Below are positions 52,530 through 61,471 of a stretch of 64,000 nucleotides of DNA, piece by piece. A program made the position numbers and the translations under genes. Every line of letters starts with the position of its first letter. Positions within the stretch are counted from its first letter, which is position 1. Under the pieces are notes generated by a model. It was not told the origin of the DNA and searched no databases. It was given only the letters and a program-made list of their open reading frames with translations. Location: the NCBI GenBank assembly GCA_024692685.1, contig JAILMJ010000044.1, forward strand, positions 1 to 64,000, read 5' to 3'. This stretch comes from Clostridia bacterium. GTDB taxonomy: Bacteria > Bacillota > Clostridia > Oscillospirales > Acutalibacteraceae.

Positions 52530-53222
52530 ATGAATAATGCGCCTTATATCGTTGATCTTATCCTGATTGGTATAATGGTTTTATCCATTTTTCTCGGTAA
52601 AAGGAGAGGCTTTGCCTCAATAGTTATCTCGGTTGCCATAACATTAGTCTGCATCGTTGCCGCCGGCAAATTTGCACCTGTTATCGCAAAAACCCTGAAC
52701 GATTCAGTCATCCACGGAATGCTTATGAAATCAATAGAAGGAAAAATAAGCACCGCAGTCTCCCGCGGAACGGCGACTCTTTCGGGCGCGCTGCCCGATT
52801 ATGTAATCGGTTTATGCACCCGCAGCGGTATTAATCCCGGAGCGCTTATCTCGGAGGACACGGTTAAAAATATAAGCGAAAGTGTGTCAAAGGCAGTTGA
52901 AAATACCGCAATAATTCCCTCTCTCAACTGCGTTATCTGCATACTTGCCGTTATTGTTTCGAGAGTAGCGTCATCGCTTCTTTCGGGCACGGCGGATGCT
53001 CTTTTGAAGGTTTCGTTTATTCAGAAGGCAAACGGATTTCTCGGAGCCGTATTCGGTGCAATAAGAGGACTGATTATAGTTCTTCTTGCGGTATTGTTCA
53101 CTTCGGTGATTCTTGGCCTGCTGCCCGATTTGAAGTATGCCGGAGCAATTTCCGAATCTTCAGTATACACATTTTTCAACAATTTCATTCAAACCCTTGT
53201 GAACGGAGGAACACCCCAATGA
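52530..53222 (+). CDS. CvpA family membrane protein
   Basis: 230 residues, four hydrophobic helices: VDLILIGIMVLSIFLGKRRGF at the N-terminus, the second at 31-48, a third near 130-150 and the last (GAIRGLIIVLLAVLFTSVIL) near 185-205. The first-helix pattern with GxxRG and the late AIRG motif match the CvpA family. A 70-residue soluble insert separates helices two and three. Overlaps pgsA by four bases. Confidence 0.82.
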   Translation: MNNAPYIVDLILIGIMVLSIFLGKRRGFASIVISVAITLVCIVAAGKFAPVIAKTLNDSVIHGMLMKSIEGKISTAVSRGTATLSGALPDYVIGLCTRSGINPGALISEDTVKNISESVSKAVENTAIIPSLNCVICILAVIVSRVASSLLSGTADALLKVSFIQKANGFLGAVFGAIRGLIIVLLAVLFTSVILGLLPDLKYAGAISESSVYTFFNNFIQTLVNGGTPQ

Positions 53223-53851
53223 AAGAATATCTTAAAGAACTGACAAAAGGCTGCTGGACAGTGCCGAATCTTCTCTCGGTATTAAGAATAATAATGATAC
53301 CGTTTTTTGCCTACTACTTTATGCAGAAAGAGCTTCTCATAGCGGTTATTATTCTTGTCCTTTCCGGCCTTACTGATTTCTTTGACGGAAAAATAGCAAG
53401 AAGATTCAACCAGATAAGCACTTTAGGCAAGATACTTGATCCGCTTGCGGATAAACTTACACAAATTACCATCGCCGTAGTTTTCTTTATCACTTTCTGG
53501 CGTGCGGACGGACTTGTCCACACCTTCAGCGTCATCTTCCTTATTTTCCTTATCAAGGAAGCGGTTATGGTGCTCGGTGCGGTTGCAATGATAATTCTCG
53601 GTCTGAAACCCGGAGCAGCGGAAATGCCCGGTAAGGTCGCAACTTTTGCTTTTTACCTTATAATGATTTCCATTATGTTCTTCGGCCCGGGAATAGGCAT
53701 AACCGGTATCTATTATCCCGATGTTGTGATGATAGTTCTTATCAGCATCAGTGCAATTCTCACTCTGATCGCTTTTTGCAGTTATATCCCCGGCGTCAAA
53801 CAGCAGCTCAGGGAAAAAAAGGAAAAGAAAAGCGCAGAGAATATACAATAA
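53219..53851 (+). CDS. pgsA: CDP-diacylglycerol-glycerol-3-phosphate 3-phosphatidyltransferase
   Basis: 210 residues, six membrane helices, with the CDP-alcohol phosphotransferase signature Asp56-Gly57-x2-Ala60-Arg61-x8-Gly70-x3-Asp74-x3-Asp78 and TVPNLLSVLRIIMIP at the start. It makes phosphatidylglycerol phosphate, the route to PG and cardiolipin. The C-terminal RKKEKKS-type basic tail is cytoplasmic. Confidence 0.93.
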   Translation: MKEYLKELTKGCWTVPNLLSVLRIIMIPFFAYYFMQKELLIAVIILVLSGLTDFFDGKIARRFNQISTLGKILDPLADKLTQITIAVVFFITFWRADGLVHTFSVIFLIFLIKEAVMVLGAVAMIILGLKPGAAEMPGKVATFAFYLIMISIMFFGPGIGITGIYYPDVVMIVLISISAILTLIAFCSYIPGVKQQLREKKEKKSAENIQ

Positions 53852-53875
53852 TTTTCCACATAAGAGGACATCGCT

Positions 53876-56149
53876 ATGAAACAAGTTTTATGCTCCCGTT
53901 GCAAAACCCGGCCTGCCATGTTTTTCATGACAAAGGTTGAGGGTGATAAAACAACACAGGAAGGTCTTTGCCTGAAATGTGCCATGGAGCTCAATATCGG
54001 TCCCATTAAGCAGATTATTGAGTCAATGGGCATCTCGGAGGACGAATTTGACGAAGTCAGCGAACAATTCAGTGAAATGTTCGAAAACGGCAGCTTTGAG
54101 CCCGGCGGCGCAGGAACGATGCCGTTTTTACAGAATTTTGCCAATATGAATTTTAACGCCGATTCCGATTCAAAGACAGATGAAGCAAAAAAGAAAAAAC
54201 AAGCCAAAAAAGAAAAACCTGCCGAAAAACAAAAGAAAAGGAAATATCTCAGCCAGTTCTGTACAGATCTTACCGAAAAGGCAAGGAGCGGCAAAACCGA
54301 CAGGATAATCGGGCGTGAAAACGAAATTTACCGCTCAATCCAGATTCTTTGCAGGCGTACCAAAAACAACCCCTGTCTCATAGGCGAACCGGGCGTCGGT
54401 AAAACGGCGATTGCTGAAGGCCTCGCTATGAAGATAGCCGCGGGCGAAGTGCCCGCTAAGCTCAAAGACAAGGAAATACAGATGCTCGACATCGCAGCCC
54501 TTGTTGCAGGCACGCAGTTCAGAGGTCAGTTTGAAAGCAGAATCAAGGGACTTATTGATGAAGTTAAGGAGGACGGCAACGTCATTCTTTTCATTGACGA
54601 GGTTCATCAGCTTGTCGGCGCAGGAGAATCGGAAGGATCCATGAACGCCGCGAATATCCTGAAGCCGTCGCTTTCAAGGGGAGAAATCCAGATAATAGGC
54701 GCAACAACTTTCACCGAATACCGCAAATACATTGAGAAGGATGCCGCGCTTGAAAGAAGGCTTCAGCCGATCAAGGTTGAAGAGCCGTCTGTCGATCAGA
54801 CGATTGAGATGCTGCTCGGAGTCAAAAAATACTATGAGGACTATCACAAAGTCAGGGTGAATGACAGCCTTGTAAAAAGGACGGTACTCCTCAGTGAAAG
54901 GTATATCAACGACAGGTTTTTACCCGATAAGGCCATAGATTTGCTCGATGAAGCCTGCACCTGTGCGAACCTCAGGAATAAACATATAAGCGAATATGAA
55001 ACAGCACTTGAGGAACTTGACGCACTCGAAAAAGAGGAAACGGAATTATCGGATGAGGGCGGTGAAGCAGATTACGAACTGCTTGCCAAAATAAAATCAG
55101 ACCTGATTCAGAAACGCGAAGAAGTCAAAAAGCTCGAAGAGCTTGCAAGTGACAATCTGGTTACGGAAGACGACCTTGCAAGAGTTATCCAGCTTTGGAC
55201 GGGAATCCCGGCAAGCAAGGTGATAGAAAGCGATCTGCGCCGTCTGCATGACCTTGAAAAAAATCTTAAAGCCCATCTTATAGGGCAGGATGAGGCGGTC
55301 GAGCTCGTCAGCGCCGCTATCCGCAGAGGAAGAATTCAGATAAATCCGAGACGCAGACCCGCATCTTTCATATTTGTCGGACCGACCGGAGTCGGAAAGA
55401 CGGAACTTGTCAAACTTCTCGCAAAAGAATTATTTGAAACACCTGAAACTCTTATCAGGCTTGATATGAGTGAGTTTATGGAAAAGCACTCCGTTTCAAG
55501 GATTATCGGCTCTCCTCCGGGCTATGTCGGCTATGACGAAGCCGGTCAGCTGACCGAGAAGGTGCGCCGTAAGCCATATTCGGTTGTTCTCTTTGATGAA
55601 ATAGAAAAAGCACATCCCGATGTAATGAACATCCTTCTTCAGATTCTTGATGAAGGCAAAATCAACGATGCCCAGGGCAGAACAGTCAGCTTTGAGAACA
55701 CCATAATCATTATGACATCCAACGCCGGCAGTAACAGAAGCGGCGGCGCTCTCGGTTTCGGAAAAACAAAGAACGAGGCGTCAAAGGAAAAAGCGCTCAA
55801 AGCTCTCGGCGAATTCCTCCGCCCCGAATTCATCGGCAGAGTCGATGAGGTTGTGGTATTCAATGACCTTACCGGGGAGGACTACCGCAAGATAGCGGGT
55901 CTGCTGCTTGATGAACTTGTTGAACCTCTTGCAGATAAAGGCATTACATTTAAATGGGATGATGAAGCAACAGCAGCCATAGCCGAACTTTCGGCCGGCG
56001 GAACAAGGGGCGCAAGAGATATCCGCTCCTGCATAAGAAGGAACGTTGAGGATGCCATAACCGAAAAAATGGTCAACAGCATTGACAAACCGATTAAATC
56101 GGTATCCGTCACGGCAAAGGATAACAAAATTATCTGCAATTTCAAATAA
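53876..56149 (+). CDS. clpE: Clp ATPase, ClpE-like (N-terminal zinc finger)
   Basis: 757 residues. A zinc finger with Cys6-x2-Cys9 and Cys32-x2-Cys35, a low-complexity KKKKQAKKEK linker to about 125, then two AAA+ domains: Walker A GEPGVGKT (170-177) and GPTGVGKT near 503-510, with a short middle coiled coil (380-425) and ASKVIESD before domain two. The missing double Clp-N repeat and the N-terminal zinc finger point to ClpE rather than ClpC or ClpB. It unfolds substrates for ClpP under stress. No CtsR, McsA or McsB genes adjoin it, and I see no CtsR operator before it. Confidence 0.88.
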   Translation: MKQVLCSRCKTRPAMFFMTKVEGDKTTQEGLCLKCAMELNIGPIKQIIESMGISEDEFDEVSEQFSEMFENGSFEPGGAGTMPFLQNFANMNFNADSDSKTDEAKKKKQAKKEKPAEKQKKRKYLSQFCTDLTEKARSGKTDRIIGRENEIYRSIQILCRRTKNNPCLIGEPGVGKTAIAEGLAMKIAAGEVPAKLKDKEIQMLDIAALVAGTQFRGQFESRIKGLIDEVKEDGNVILFIDEVHQLVGAGESEGSMNAANILKPSLSRGEIQIIGATTFTEYRKYIEKDAALERRLQPIKVEEPSVDQTIEMLLGVKKYYEDYHKVRVNDSLVKRTVLLSERYINDRFLPDKAIDLLDEACTCANLRNKHISEYETALEELDALEKEETELSDEGGEADYELLAKIKSDLIQKREEVKKLEELASDNLVTEDDLARVIQLWTGIPASKVIESDLRRLHDLEKNLKAHLIGQDEAVELVSAAIRRGRIQINPRRRPASFIFVGPTGVGKTELVKLLAKELFETPETLIRLDMSEFMEKHSVSRIIGSPPGYVGYDEAGQLTEKVRRKPYSVVLFDEIEKAHPDVMNILLQILDEGKINDAQGRTVSFENTIIIMTSNAGSNRSGGALGFGKTKNEASKEKALKALGEFLRPEFIGRVDEVVVFNDLTGEDYRKIAGLLLDELVEPLADKGITFKWDDEATAAIAELSAGGTRGARDIRSCIRRNVEDAITEKMVNSIDKPIKSVSVTAKDNKIICNFK

Positions 56150-56164
56150 CAAGGAGAGGTAAAA

Positions 56165-58186
56165 ATGGCACATTTTATTTTATCAGCATTTGCCGATGAG
56201 GCGTCCTCCGATATTTCCGAGCAGATTGCCGCCTGTAAAAAGAACGGCATTCACTGTATCGAACTTCGCATCTGCGACGGCAAAAACATTTCGGATTTCT
56301 CCGTAGATGAAGCGAAAGAGCTGAAAAAAAGACTTGACGACAACGGTATCAAGGTTTCGTCCCTGGGTTCTCACTACGGAAAGATTGAGATAACCGATGA
56401 CTTTGAGCCGCATTTTGAAGCTTTCAAAAATACGGTTGAGGTTGCAAAAGTCCTTGATTGTAAATACATAAGGATTTTCAGCTTCTATTTCACGAAGGGC
56501 GAAAGCTTTGAGGAATATAAAGACGAAGTTTTCCGCAGAGTCGGAGCAATGGCGGAATACGCCTATGACAGAGGCGTTCTCTGCTGCCATGAAAACGAAA
56601 AAGAGATTTACGGCGACATTCCCGAACGCTGCCTTCTTCTGGCGGAAGCATTCGGCGAGAAACTCGGCTGCATTTTTGATCCGGCAAACTACCTTCAGTG
56701 CTCAGCAGAAACCCTCAGCGGTTTCAAGCTCCTCAAAAAATATGTCACTTATATGCACATAAAAGACGTGCAGAGCGACTCGGGAACTATTGTCCCCGCA
56801 GGCGAAGGTGACGGCCATATTGAAGAAATACTCCGCATACTTGACGGAGACGAGAGACCTTATTATCTGAGCGTTGAACCTCATCTCAGAGTCTTTGACG
56901 GGCTTTCACAGTTAGAGATAAACGATGAAGTAGCAAGCAAAATGAACAGCAAATATGTTTACCCCGATAATTTTGCATCCTTCGATGCCGCCTGCGCAGG
57001 CCTGCGTGCCATTCTTGAGAAGGTCCAGCCCGTACGTCTCGGTATTATCGGCGTAGGTAATATGGGTTCATCGCACGTCAACAACCAGATAAACGGCCTT
57101 CATCACGAGGTAAGAATCACCGCGTGCGCAGACCTTATTCCGGAAAGAAATGAAAAAATCAAGGCTCTCCTGCCGGATATAAAAACCTATGACAGTGCGG
57201 AAGCGCTGATCGACAGCGGCGAGGTCAATGCGGTTATCATCGCCACTCCTCACTATTTCCATCCTCCCATAGCGGAATATGCTTTCTCGAAGGGCATTCA
57301 CGTGCTCACGGAAAAACCTGCAGGTGTTTATACAAAACAGGTCAGGGAGATGAACGAGGCAGCCGCAAAGACAAATCTTGTTTTCGGTATTATGTATAAC
57401 CAGCGCACAAACTGTGTTTACAGAAAGATGCGTGAACTTGTCAGAAGCGGAGAACTCGGTGAAATAAGGAGAGTCAGCTGGATAATCACATCCTGGTACC
57501 GGACTCAGGCTTACTATAATTCCGGCGGATGGCGTGCTACCTGGGGCGGAGAAGGCGGCGGCGTGCTGCTCAATCAGTGCCCGCACAATCTCGATCTCTG
57601 GCAGTGGATCTGCGGCATGCCCTCCAAGGTAAAAGCATTCTGCCACGAAGGCAAATGGCATGATATTGAAGTTGAAGATGACGTCACAATTTATGTTGAA
57701 TACCCCAACGGCGCAACCGGAACATTCATCACCTCAACCGGTGACTGCCCGGGAACCAACAGACTTGAAATCACGCTTGACGGCGGCAAACTCATCTGTG
57801 ATGACGGCGAAACCCTTAAACTTTACAGACTTGACGGACTGACTTCAGAGCATTGCAAAAACGCCAAGACAGGCTTCGACAAGCTCGAAGGCAAGTGGGA
57901 AGATGTTCCCACAGACGGTATGAACAAACAGCACTGCGAAGTTGTCAGCAAATTTGCAGCGGCAATAATCAGAGGCGAACCTCTGACCGCAAATGGTGAG
58001 GAAGGCATAAACGGATTGACAATATCCAATGCCGCCCATCTTTCATCCTGGCTCGGCAGGGAAATAACCCTGCCAATTGACGAAGACCTATTCTATTCCG
58101 AACTTCAGAAGAAAGTTTCGGCCGGAAAAGCCGAAAAAGACAATGTCACAGCAGGTGTACAGGAAGATATGTCCTCAACATTCTGA
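56165..58186 (+). CDS. fused TIM-barrel epimerase / Gfo-Idh-MocA oxidoreductase
   Basis: 673 residues. Residues 1-285 form an xylose-isomerase-like TIM barrel (sugar phosphate isomerase/epimerase, AP_endonuc_2) with candidate metal ligands Glu143 (CHENEKE), Asp172 (FDPANY), His198 (MHIKDV) and Glu238. Residues 289-660 form a Gfo/Idh/MocA NAD(P)-dependent oxidoreductase: LGIIGVGNMG (G296, G298, G301), TEKPAG with Lys384, and His474-x2-Asp477. The two are joined in one frame across KVQPVRLG. The pair would isomerise and oxidise or reduce a sugar, inositol or keto-sugar in sequence. A ribosome site AGGAGAGG is present. The SDR downstream may add a third redox step. Confidence 0.88.
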   Translation: MAHFILSAFADEASSDISEQIAACKKNGIHCIELRICDGKNISDFSVDEAKELKKRLDDNGIKVSSLGSHYGKIEITDDFEPHFEAFKNTVEVAKVLDCKYIRIFSFYFTKGESFEEYKDEVFRRVGAMAEYAYDRGVLCCHENEKEIYGDIPERCLLLAEAFGEKLGCIFDPANYLQCSAETLSGFKLLKKYVTYMHIKDVQSDSGTIVPAGEGDGHIEEILRILDGDERPYYLSVEPHLRVFDGLSQLEINDEVASKMNSKYVYPDNFASFDAACAGLRAILEKVQPVRLGIIGVGNMGSSHVNNQINGLHHEVRITACADLIPERNEKIKALLPDIKTYDSAEALIDSGEVNAVIIATPHYFHPPIAEYAFSKGIHVLTEKPAGVYTKQVREMNEAAAKTNLVFGIMYNQRTNCVYRKMRELVRSGELGEIRRVSWIITSWYRTQAYYNSGGWRATWGGEGGGVLLNQCPHNLDLWQWICGMPSKVKAFCHEGKWHDIEVEDDVTIYVEYPNGATGTFITSTGDCPGTNRLEITLDGGKLICDDGETLKLYRLDGLTSEHCKNAKTGFDKLEGKWEDVPTDGMNKQHCEVVSKFAAAIIRGEPLTANGEEGINGLTISNAAHLSSWLGREITLPIDEDLFYSELQKKVSAGKAEKDNVTAGVQEDMSSTF

Positions 58187-58232
58187 TTGCGGCAACTCAG
58201 ACGGGAACATAAATCTTAGAACGGAGAGATAA

Positions 58233-59084
58233 ATGATGACGCACGAGAATTTAAAAAACAGAACTGCTGTAATAACGGGCGGCGGCGGTGTGCTTTGCAG
58301 CGGCTTTGCTCAAGACCTTGCCCGCCTCGGTGTGAAAGTTGCAGTACTTGACCTCAGGGAAGATGCGGCACAGACCGTAGTTGACAAAATCAATGCCGAA
58401 GGCGGAACCGCCATTGCAATCGGTTGCAATGTCCTTGACAGTCAAAGCCTTGAAGATGCAAGAAAAACAGTCAATAAAAAGCTCGGCAAATGTGACATTC
58501 TCATAAACGGAGCAGGCGGAAACAACCCCAAGGGAACCACGTCAAAGGACATATTTGAAGACGGCGACCTTGATAGCAGCGTTGAAGGCGTCAAAACCTT
58601 CTTTGACCTTGACCCCGAGGGAATTAAATTCGTATTTAATCTCAATATCCTGGGCACACTTCTTACAACCCAGTGTTTTGCCAAAGATATGGTTGGCAGA
58701 GAAAATGTGAGCATACTCAACATTTCATCAATGAATGCCTTCCGCCCGCTGACGAGAATCCCGGCATACTCAGCCGCAAAGGCAGGTGTTTCCAATTTCA
58801 CACAGTGGCTTGCGGTTCATTTTGCCCAGGCGGGCATACGTGTCAACGCCATAGCGCCCGGTTTCTTTGCCACCAATCAGAATCACGCCCTCCTTTTCAA
58901 TGAGGACGGCTCCCTCACTCCCCGTTCAGAGAAAATAATCGGCCACACTCCGATGCGCAGATTCGGCGTGCCCGAAGATCTGAGCGGCGCACTTGCCTTC
59001 TTCTGCGATGAAACATATTCAGGTTTTATCACCGGAGTTGTGCTTCCGATAGACGGAGGCTTCAGCGCATATTCGGGTGTATAA
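58233..59084 (+). CDS. SDR family oxidoreductase
   Basis: 283 residues. Classical SDR: TGGGGVLCSGFAQDL cofactor loop, NGAGGNNP, Ser in LNISSMNAF and catalytic YSAAKAG, with a C-terminal GVVLPIDGGFSAY. The GGGGVLCSG form and the long insert near residue 100 resemble SDRs annotated as D-mannonate oxidoreductase in Firmicutes, which favours sugar-acid metabolism. It follows the TIM/Gfo-Idh fusion by 46 bases and shares its transcript. GGAGAG precedes tandem ATGs; the first is used. Confidence 0.85.
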   Translation: MMTHENLKNRTAVITGGGGVLCSGFAQDLARLGVKVAVLDLREDAAQTVVDKINAEGGTAIAIGCNVLDSQSLEDARKTVNKKLGKCDILINGAGGNNPKGTTSKDIFEDGDLDSSVEGVKTFFDLDPEGIKFVFNLNILGTLLTTQCFAKDMVGRENVSILNISSMNAFRPLTRIPAYSAAKAGVSNFTQWLAVHFAQAGIRVNAIAPGFFATNQNHALLFNEDGSLTPRSEKIIGHTPMRRFGVPEDLSGALAFFCDETYSGFITGVVLPIDGGFSAYSGV

Positions 59085-59095
59085 ACTGAACATTC

Positions 59096-59130
59096 AAAAA
59101 CGGCTGTCCTTGAGACAGCCGTTTTTCTTT
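59096..59130 (+). terminator. bidirectional terminator after the SDR gene
   Basis: AAAAACGGCTGTC (59096-59108), loop CTTGA, GACAGCCGTTTTT (59114-59126). The symmetry gives T-runs on both strands, so it also ends the minus-strand hydrolase gene. Confidence 0.92.
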
Positions 59131-59208
59131 TGGAGAGATAATCCTCTGAAAATATGAATGCGCCGGGCATATGCCCGGCTGTGCTTTCAGTTATTCTGCC
59201 GTAATAAT

Positions 59209-60345
59209 TCAATGTTCCCATTCAACCGGTTCATAAGGTGAATTTTCAACCGATTCTGTTTTCAGAATCTCAAGCGGTTTATCTATGCTGAAAGTGAATA
59301 CTTTTGAGTAATCCATATTTGCCGCTATTTTCATCGTGCCGGCATTCACATTATAAACCGCGCTCCAAAGAGCAATTACCTGCCACGGATACTGATCCGG
59401 TTTGTAATTCAGGCGTACATGGCTGAGCAGGGTCATTGCGTCCATTTCGGAAAGTGTTTCGTTTTTTTCGCGGAGCACGTCCGTAACCGCTCTTATCCTG
59501 TCCTGCCCGTGTTCAACCGCCTTGAATCCGGCTGTATTTGAGGTTATGCAGAAATTCGAAACGTACTGGCTTTTCAGCCCGTCATTTTCGTATACCGACC
59601 CTTCAACCGGGTATTTTTCGCTCCCTTTTTCATAAATATGAATAGCATTATTGATATATTCAACAACAACACTTCTGCCGCTTCTGTCGATTATCTGATA
59701 GTGATAATTTGTAAAAAGCGAGTCGTGCATATTATATTTTTTTATAAACTCAACAGCTTCACCTACATCTTTGCAGGTATCGAGTACGCCTCTTATCATA
59801 GCGGTTGTGGTGATGTCTTTTTTGCTTTTGTCGGTTTGTTTCGTAGCAGCGGCCCTGATCTGAAGAACGGCTATTGAAAGACCCTGATCGTTAATTCCGT
59901 CAACGCAGCAGTACGGAGCAAGCAAAACTCTGTTAACATTACGCTTGCCGACTTTCAGATATCTCTGACCGTAAAGCATAAAGTTGTTATCCACAACGCC
60001 CATTGAAGAATACCCGTTTTTCGGATGAGTCCAAACTACAAAGCAGGACGCATGCCTGAAATCAAAATTTCTGGCAAGAATATGGTCGCCGTTTTCGGTA
60101 TACGATTCAAAAGTGGTGCACCCCGCGCCCTTTTCGTTGCCGAGAGCGAGAGTTTTTTTGCCGAGATTGAATTTTTTAGCCGTGAACGCCACAAGGCCGG
60201 CAATCGACGAAACTCCGGATTCAAGCAGCTCGTCAAGATAATACTCGTTTTGGTAATCAACAAGATACAAATCCCGGGTTATTCTTTTGACGGAATCCTT
60301 GGTCTTTTTTCTCTCTGCCCGTGCGCCGGCTCTGCTGTTAATCAT
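59209..60345 (-). CDS. C45 / linear-amide C-N hydrolase (Ntn fold)
   Basis: 378 residues from the ATG at 60345 (a TTG at 60357 is also in frame). Counted from the TTG, the likely Ntn nucleophile is Cys80 in GAGCTTF, followed by GDHILARNFDF with the conserved Arg and Asp. This pattern fits peptidase C45 / acyl-CoA:6-APA acyltransferase-like and choloylglycine-type hydrolases that autocleave at Gly-Cys. No signal peptide is evident, so it is probably cytosolic. It could hydrolyse N-acyl amides or bile-acid conjugates; sequence alone does not choose. Confidence 0.8.
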   Translation of the reverse strand: MINSRAGARAERKKTKDSVKRITRDLYLVDYQNEYYLDELLESGVSSIAGLVAFTAKKFNLGKKTLALGNEKGAGCTTFESYTENGDHILARNFDFRHASCFVVWTHPKNGYSSMGVVDNNFMLYGQRYLKVGKRNVNRVLLAPYCCVDGINDQGLSIAVLQIRAAATKQTDKSKKDITTTAMIRGVLDTCKDVGEAVEFIKKYNMHDSLFTNYHYQIIDRSGRSVVVEYINNAIHIYEKGSEKYPVEGSVYENDGLKSQYVSNFCITSNTAGFKAVEHGQDRIRAVTDVLREKNETLSEMDAMTLLSHVRLNYKPDQYPWQVIALWSAVYNVNAGTMKIAANMDYSKVFTFSIDKPLEILKTESVENSPYEPVEWEH

Positions 60346-60419
60346 AAACTCACTCAACCTTTCATTCTTTGCAATTCTGACGAAATGATTATTTGGATTT
60401 GGTTCCTCTTATCTAATAC

Positions 60420-60449
60420 ATTATAACACACATTCATAAAAGTATTCAA
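60420..60449 (-). promoter_or_regulatory. promoter of the C45-type hydrolase
   Basis: TTGAAT (60449-60444), 18 bases, TATAAT (60425-60420), minus strand, about 75 bases from the start. Confidence 0.6.
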
Positions 60450-60540
60450 CATTTGAATTATCATCATAATTGTAATCTTTATGCCGATTCACAACACAAA
60501 TAAAAAGTTTTTCAAATACGCATATTCAGGTGAAAAACAC

Positions 60541-60569
60541 TTGAAGTTGATAAAAACTGCTGTTATAAT
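60541..60569 (+). promoter_or_regulatory. promoter of the propeller protein-ileS unit
   Basis: TTGAAG (60541-60546), 17 bases, TATAAT (60564-60569), 29 bases before the ATG. The short leader has no room for a T-box, unusual for a Firmicutes ileS. Confidence 0.75.
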
Positions 60570-60598
60570 GTTTTTATTATATATTAAGGTGGGAGATT

Positions 60599-61471
60599 AT
60601 GAGTTTTCTTGTAAGACTTGCTTCCCTTATTCTGTCCGTCATAGTGATTCCCCTCTCAGGCGTGACCTACTGCCTTGATCTGTTTTCCGCGAATGACAGG
60701 CAGGATACATCACAGGTCAACATTGTCGGCCTCGGTGCGTATTTCCGGTCTCAGGGAATAACCTGTGACGGAGAAAGCCTGTATTTTTCTTCAAAAACCA
60801 CTCTTGTCAAAACCGAGTCTGACGCGAGAACAATTGAGGCGGAGAACTACTCGGCAATTCCGAAAGAACTCGCCGAAAAATACGGAATAAAACATATCGG
60901 CGGCCTGAGTTATTATAACGGCAGGATTTATGCCGGAATGGAAGACAGCAAGGTTTGGAATTACCCGACAGTCGGTGTTTTCGACGCGAACAGTCTGGAA
61001 CTTGCGGAGTACTACATACTTGATATGAAAACAACTGATGAAAACGGTGAAGAACGCCTTGCCGTTTCAAGGGGACTCCCCTGGGTGGCGGTTGACCCGA
61101 CAAGCGGTTTGCTCTACTGCACGGACCACTCCAAGCAGCCCGAAAAACTGCTGGTTTTTGATACTGCGGACTCAATGAAATATGTTAAGGAAATTCCGCT
61201 TGATTTCAGTATCCCGTCGATTCAGGGCGCAGAATTTCTGGGCGGCGTTCTTTATGCCGCGACAAATGACGATACACAGGCAATTTATCGAATTGATGTT
61301 GATACAGGCAAAACCTGTAAGATAATCGACAGAAATCTTACCCGGGGAAGCGAAGGCGAAGGAATGACCTTTGCCGTTAAAAACGGCGAAACAAAGCTCA
61401 TCGCCATTGACCTCGGCCCGATGTTTATAAACGCTATTGTCCGTCAATATGATATGGAGGATATAGGATAA
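60599..61471 (+). CDS. secreted/anchored propeller-like protein
   Basis: 290 residues. An uncleaved signal or membrane anchor (about residues 4-26: LVRLASLILSVIVIPLSGVTY) precedes a beta-rich domain with repeated blade-like segments (GITCDGESLYFSS, GGLSYYNGRIYAGM, LPWVAVDPTSGLLYCTD, GAEFLGGVLYAATND). It resembles uncharacterised Firmicutes proteins with propeller folds; no enzyme motif is seen. Its TAA overlaps the ileS ATG (TAATG), so ileS translation is coupled to it. Confidence 0.72.
   Translation: MSFLVRLASLILSVIVIPLSGVTYCLDLFSANDRQDTSQVNIVGLGAYFRSQGITCDGESLYFSSKTTLVKTESDARTIEAENYSAIPKELAEKYGIKHIGGLSYYNGRIYAGMEDSKVWNYPTVGVFDANSLELAEYYILDMKTTDENGEERLAVSRGLPWVAVDPTSGLLYCTDHSKQPEKLLVFDTADSMKYVKEIPLDFSIPSIQGAEFLGGVLYAATNDDTQAIYRIDVDTGKTCKIIDRNLTRGSEGEGMTFAVKNGETKLIAIDLGPMFINAIVRQYDMEDIG

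Noticed and set aside
57068-57661. 197-codon minus-strand frame
   Set aside because: Antisense to the Gfo/Idh half of the fusion, where catalytic residues are in frame on the plus strand.
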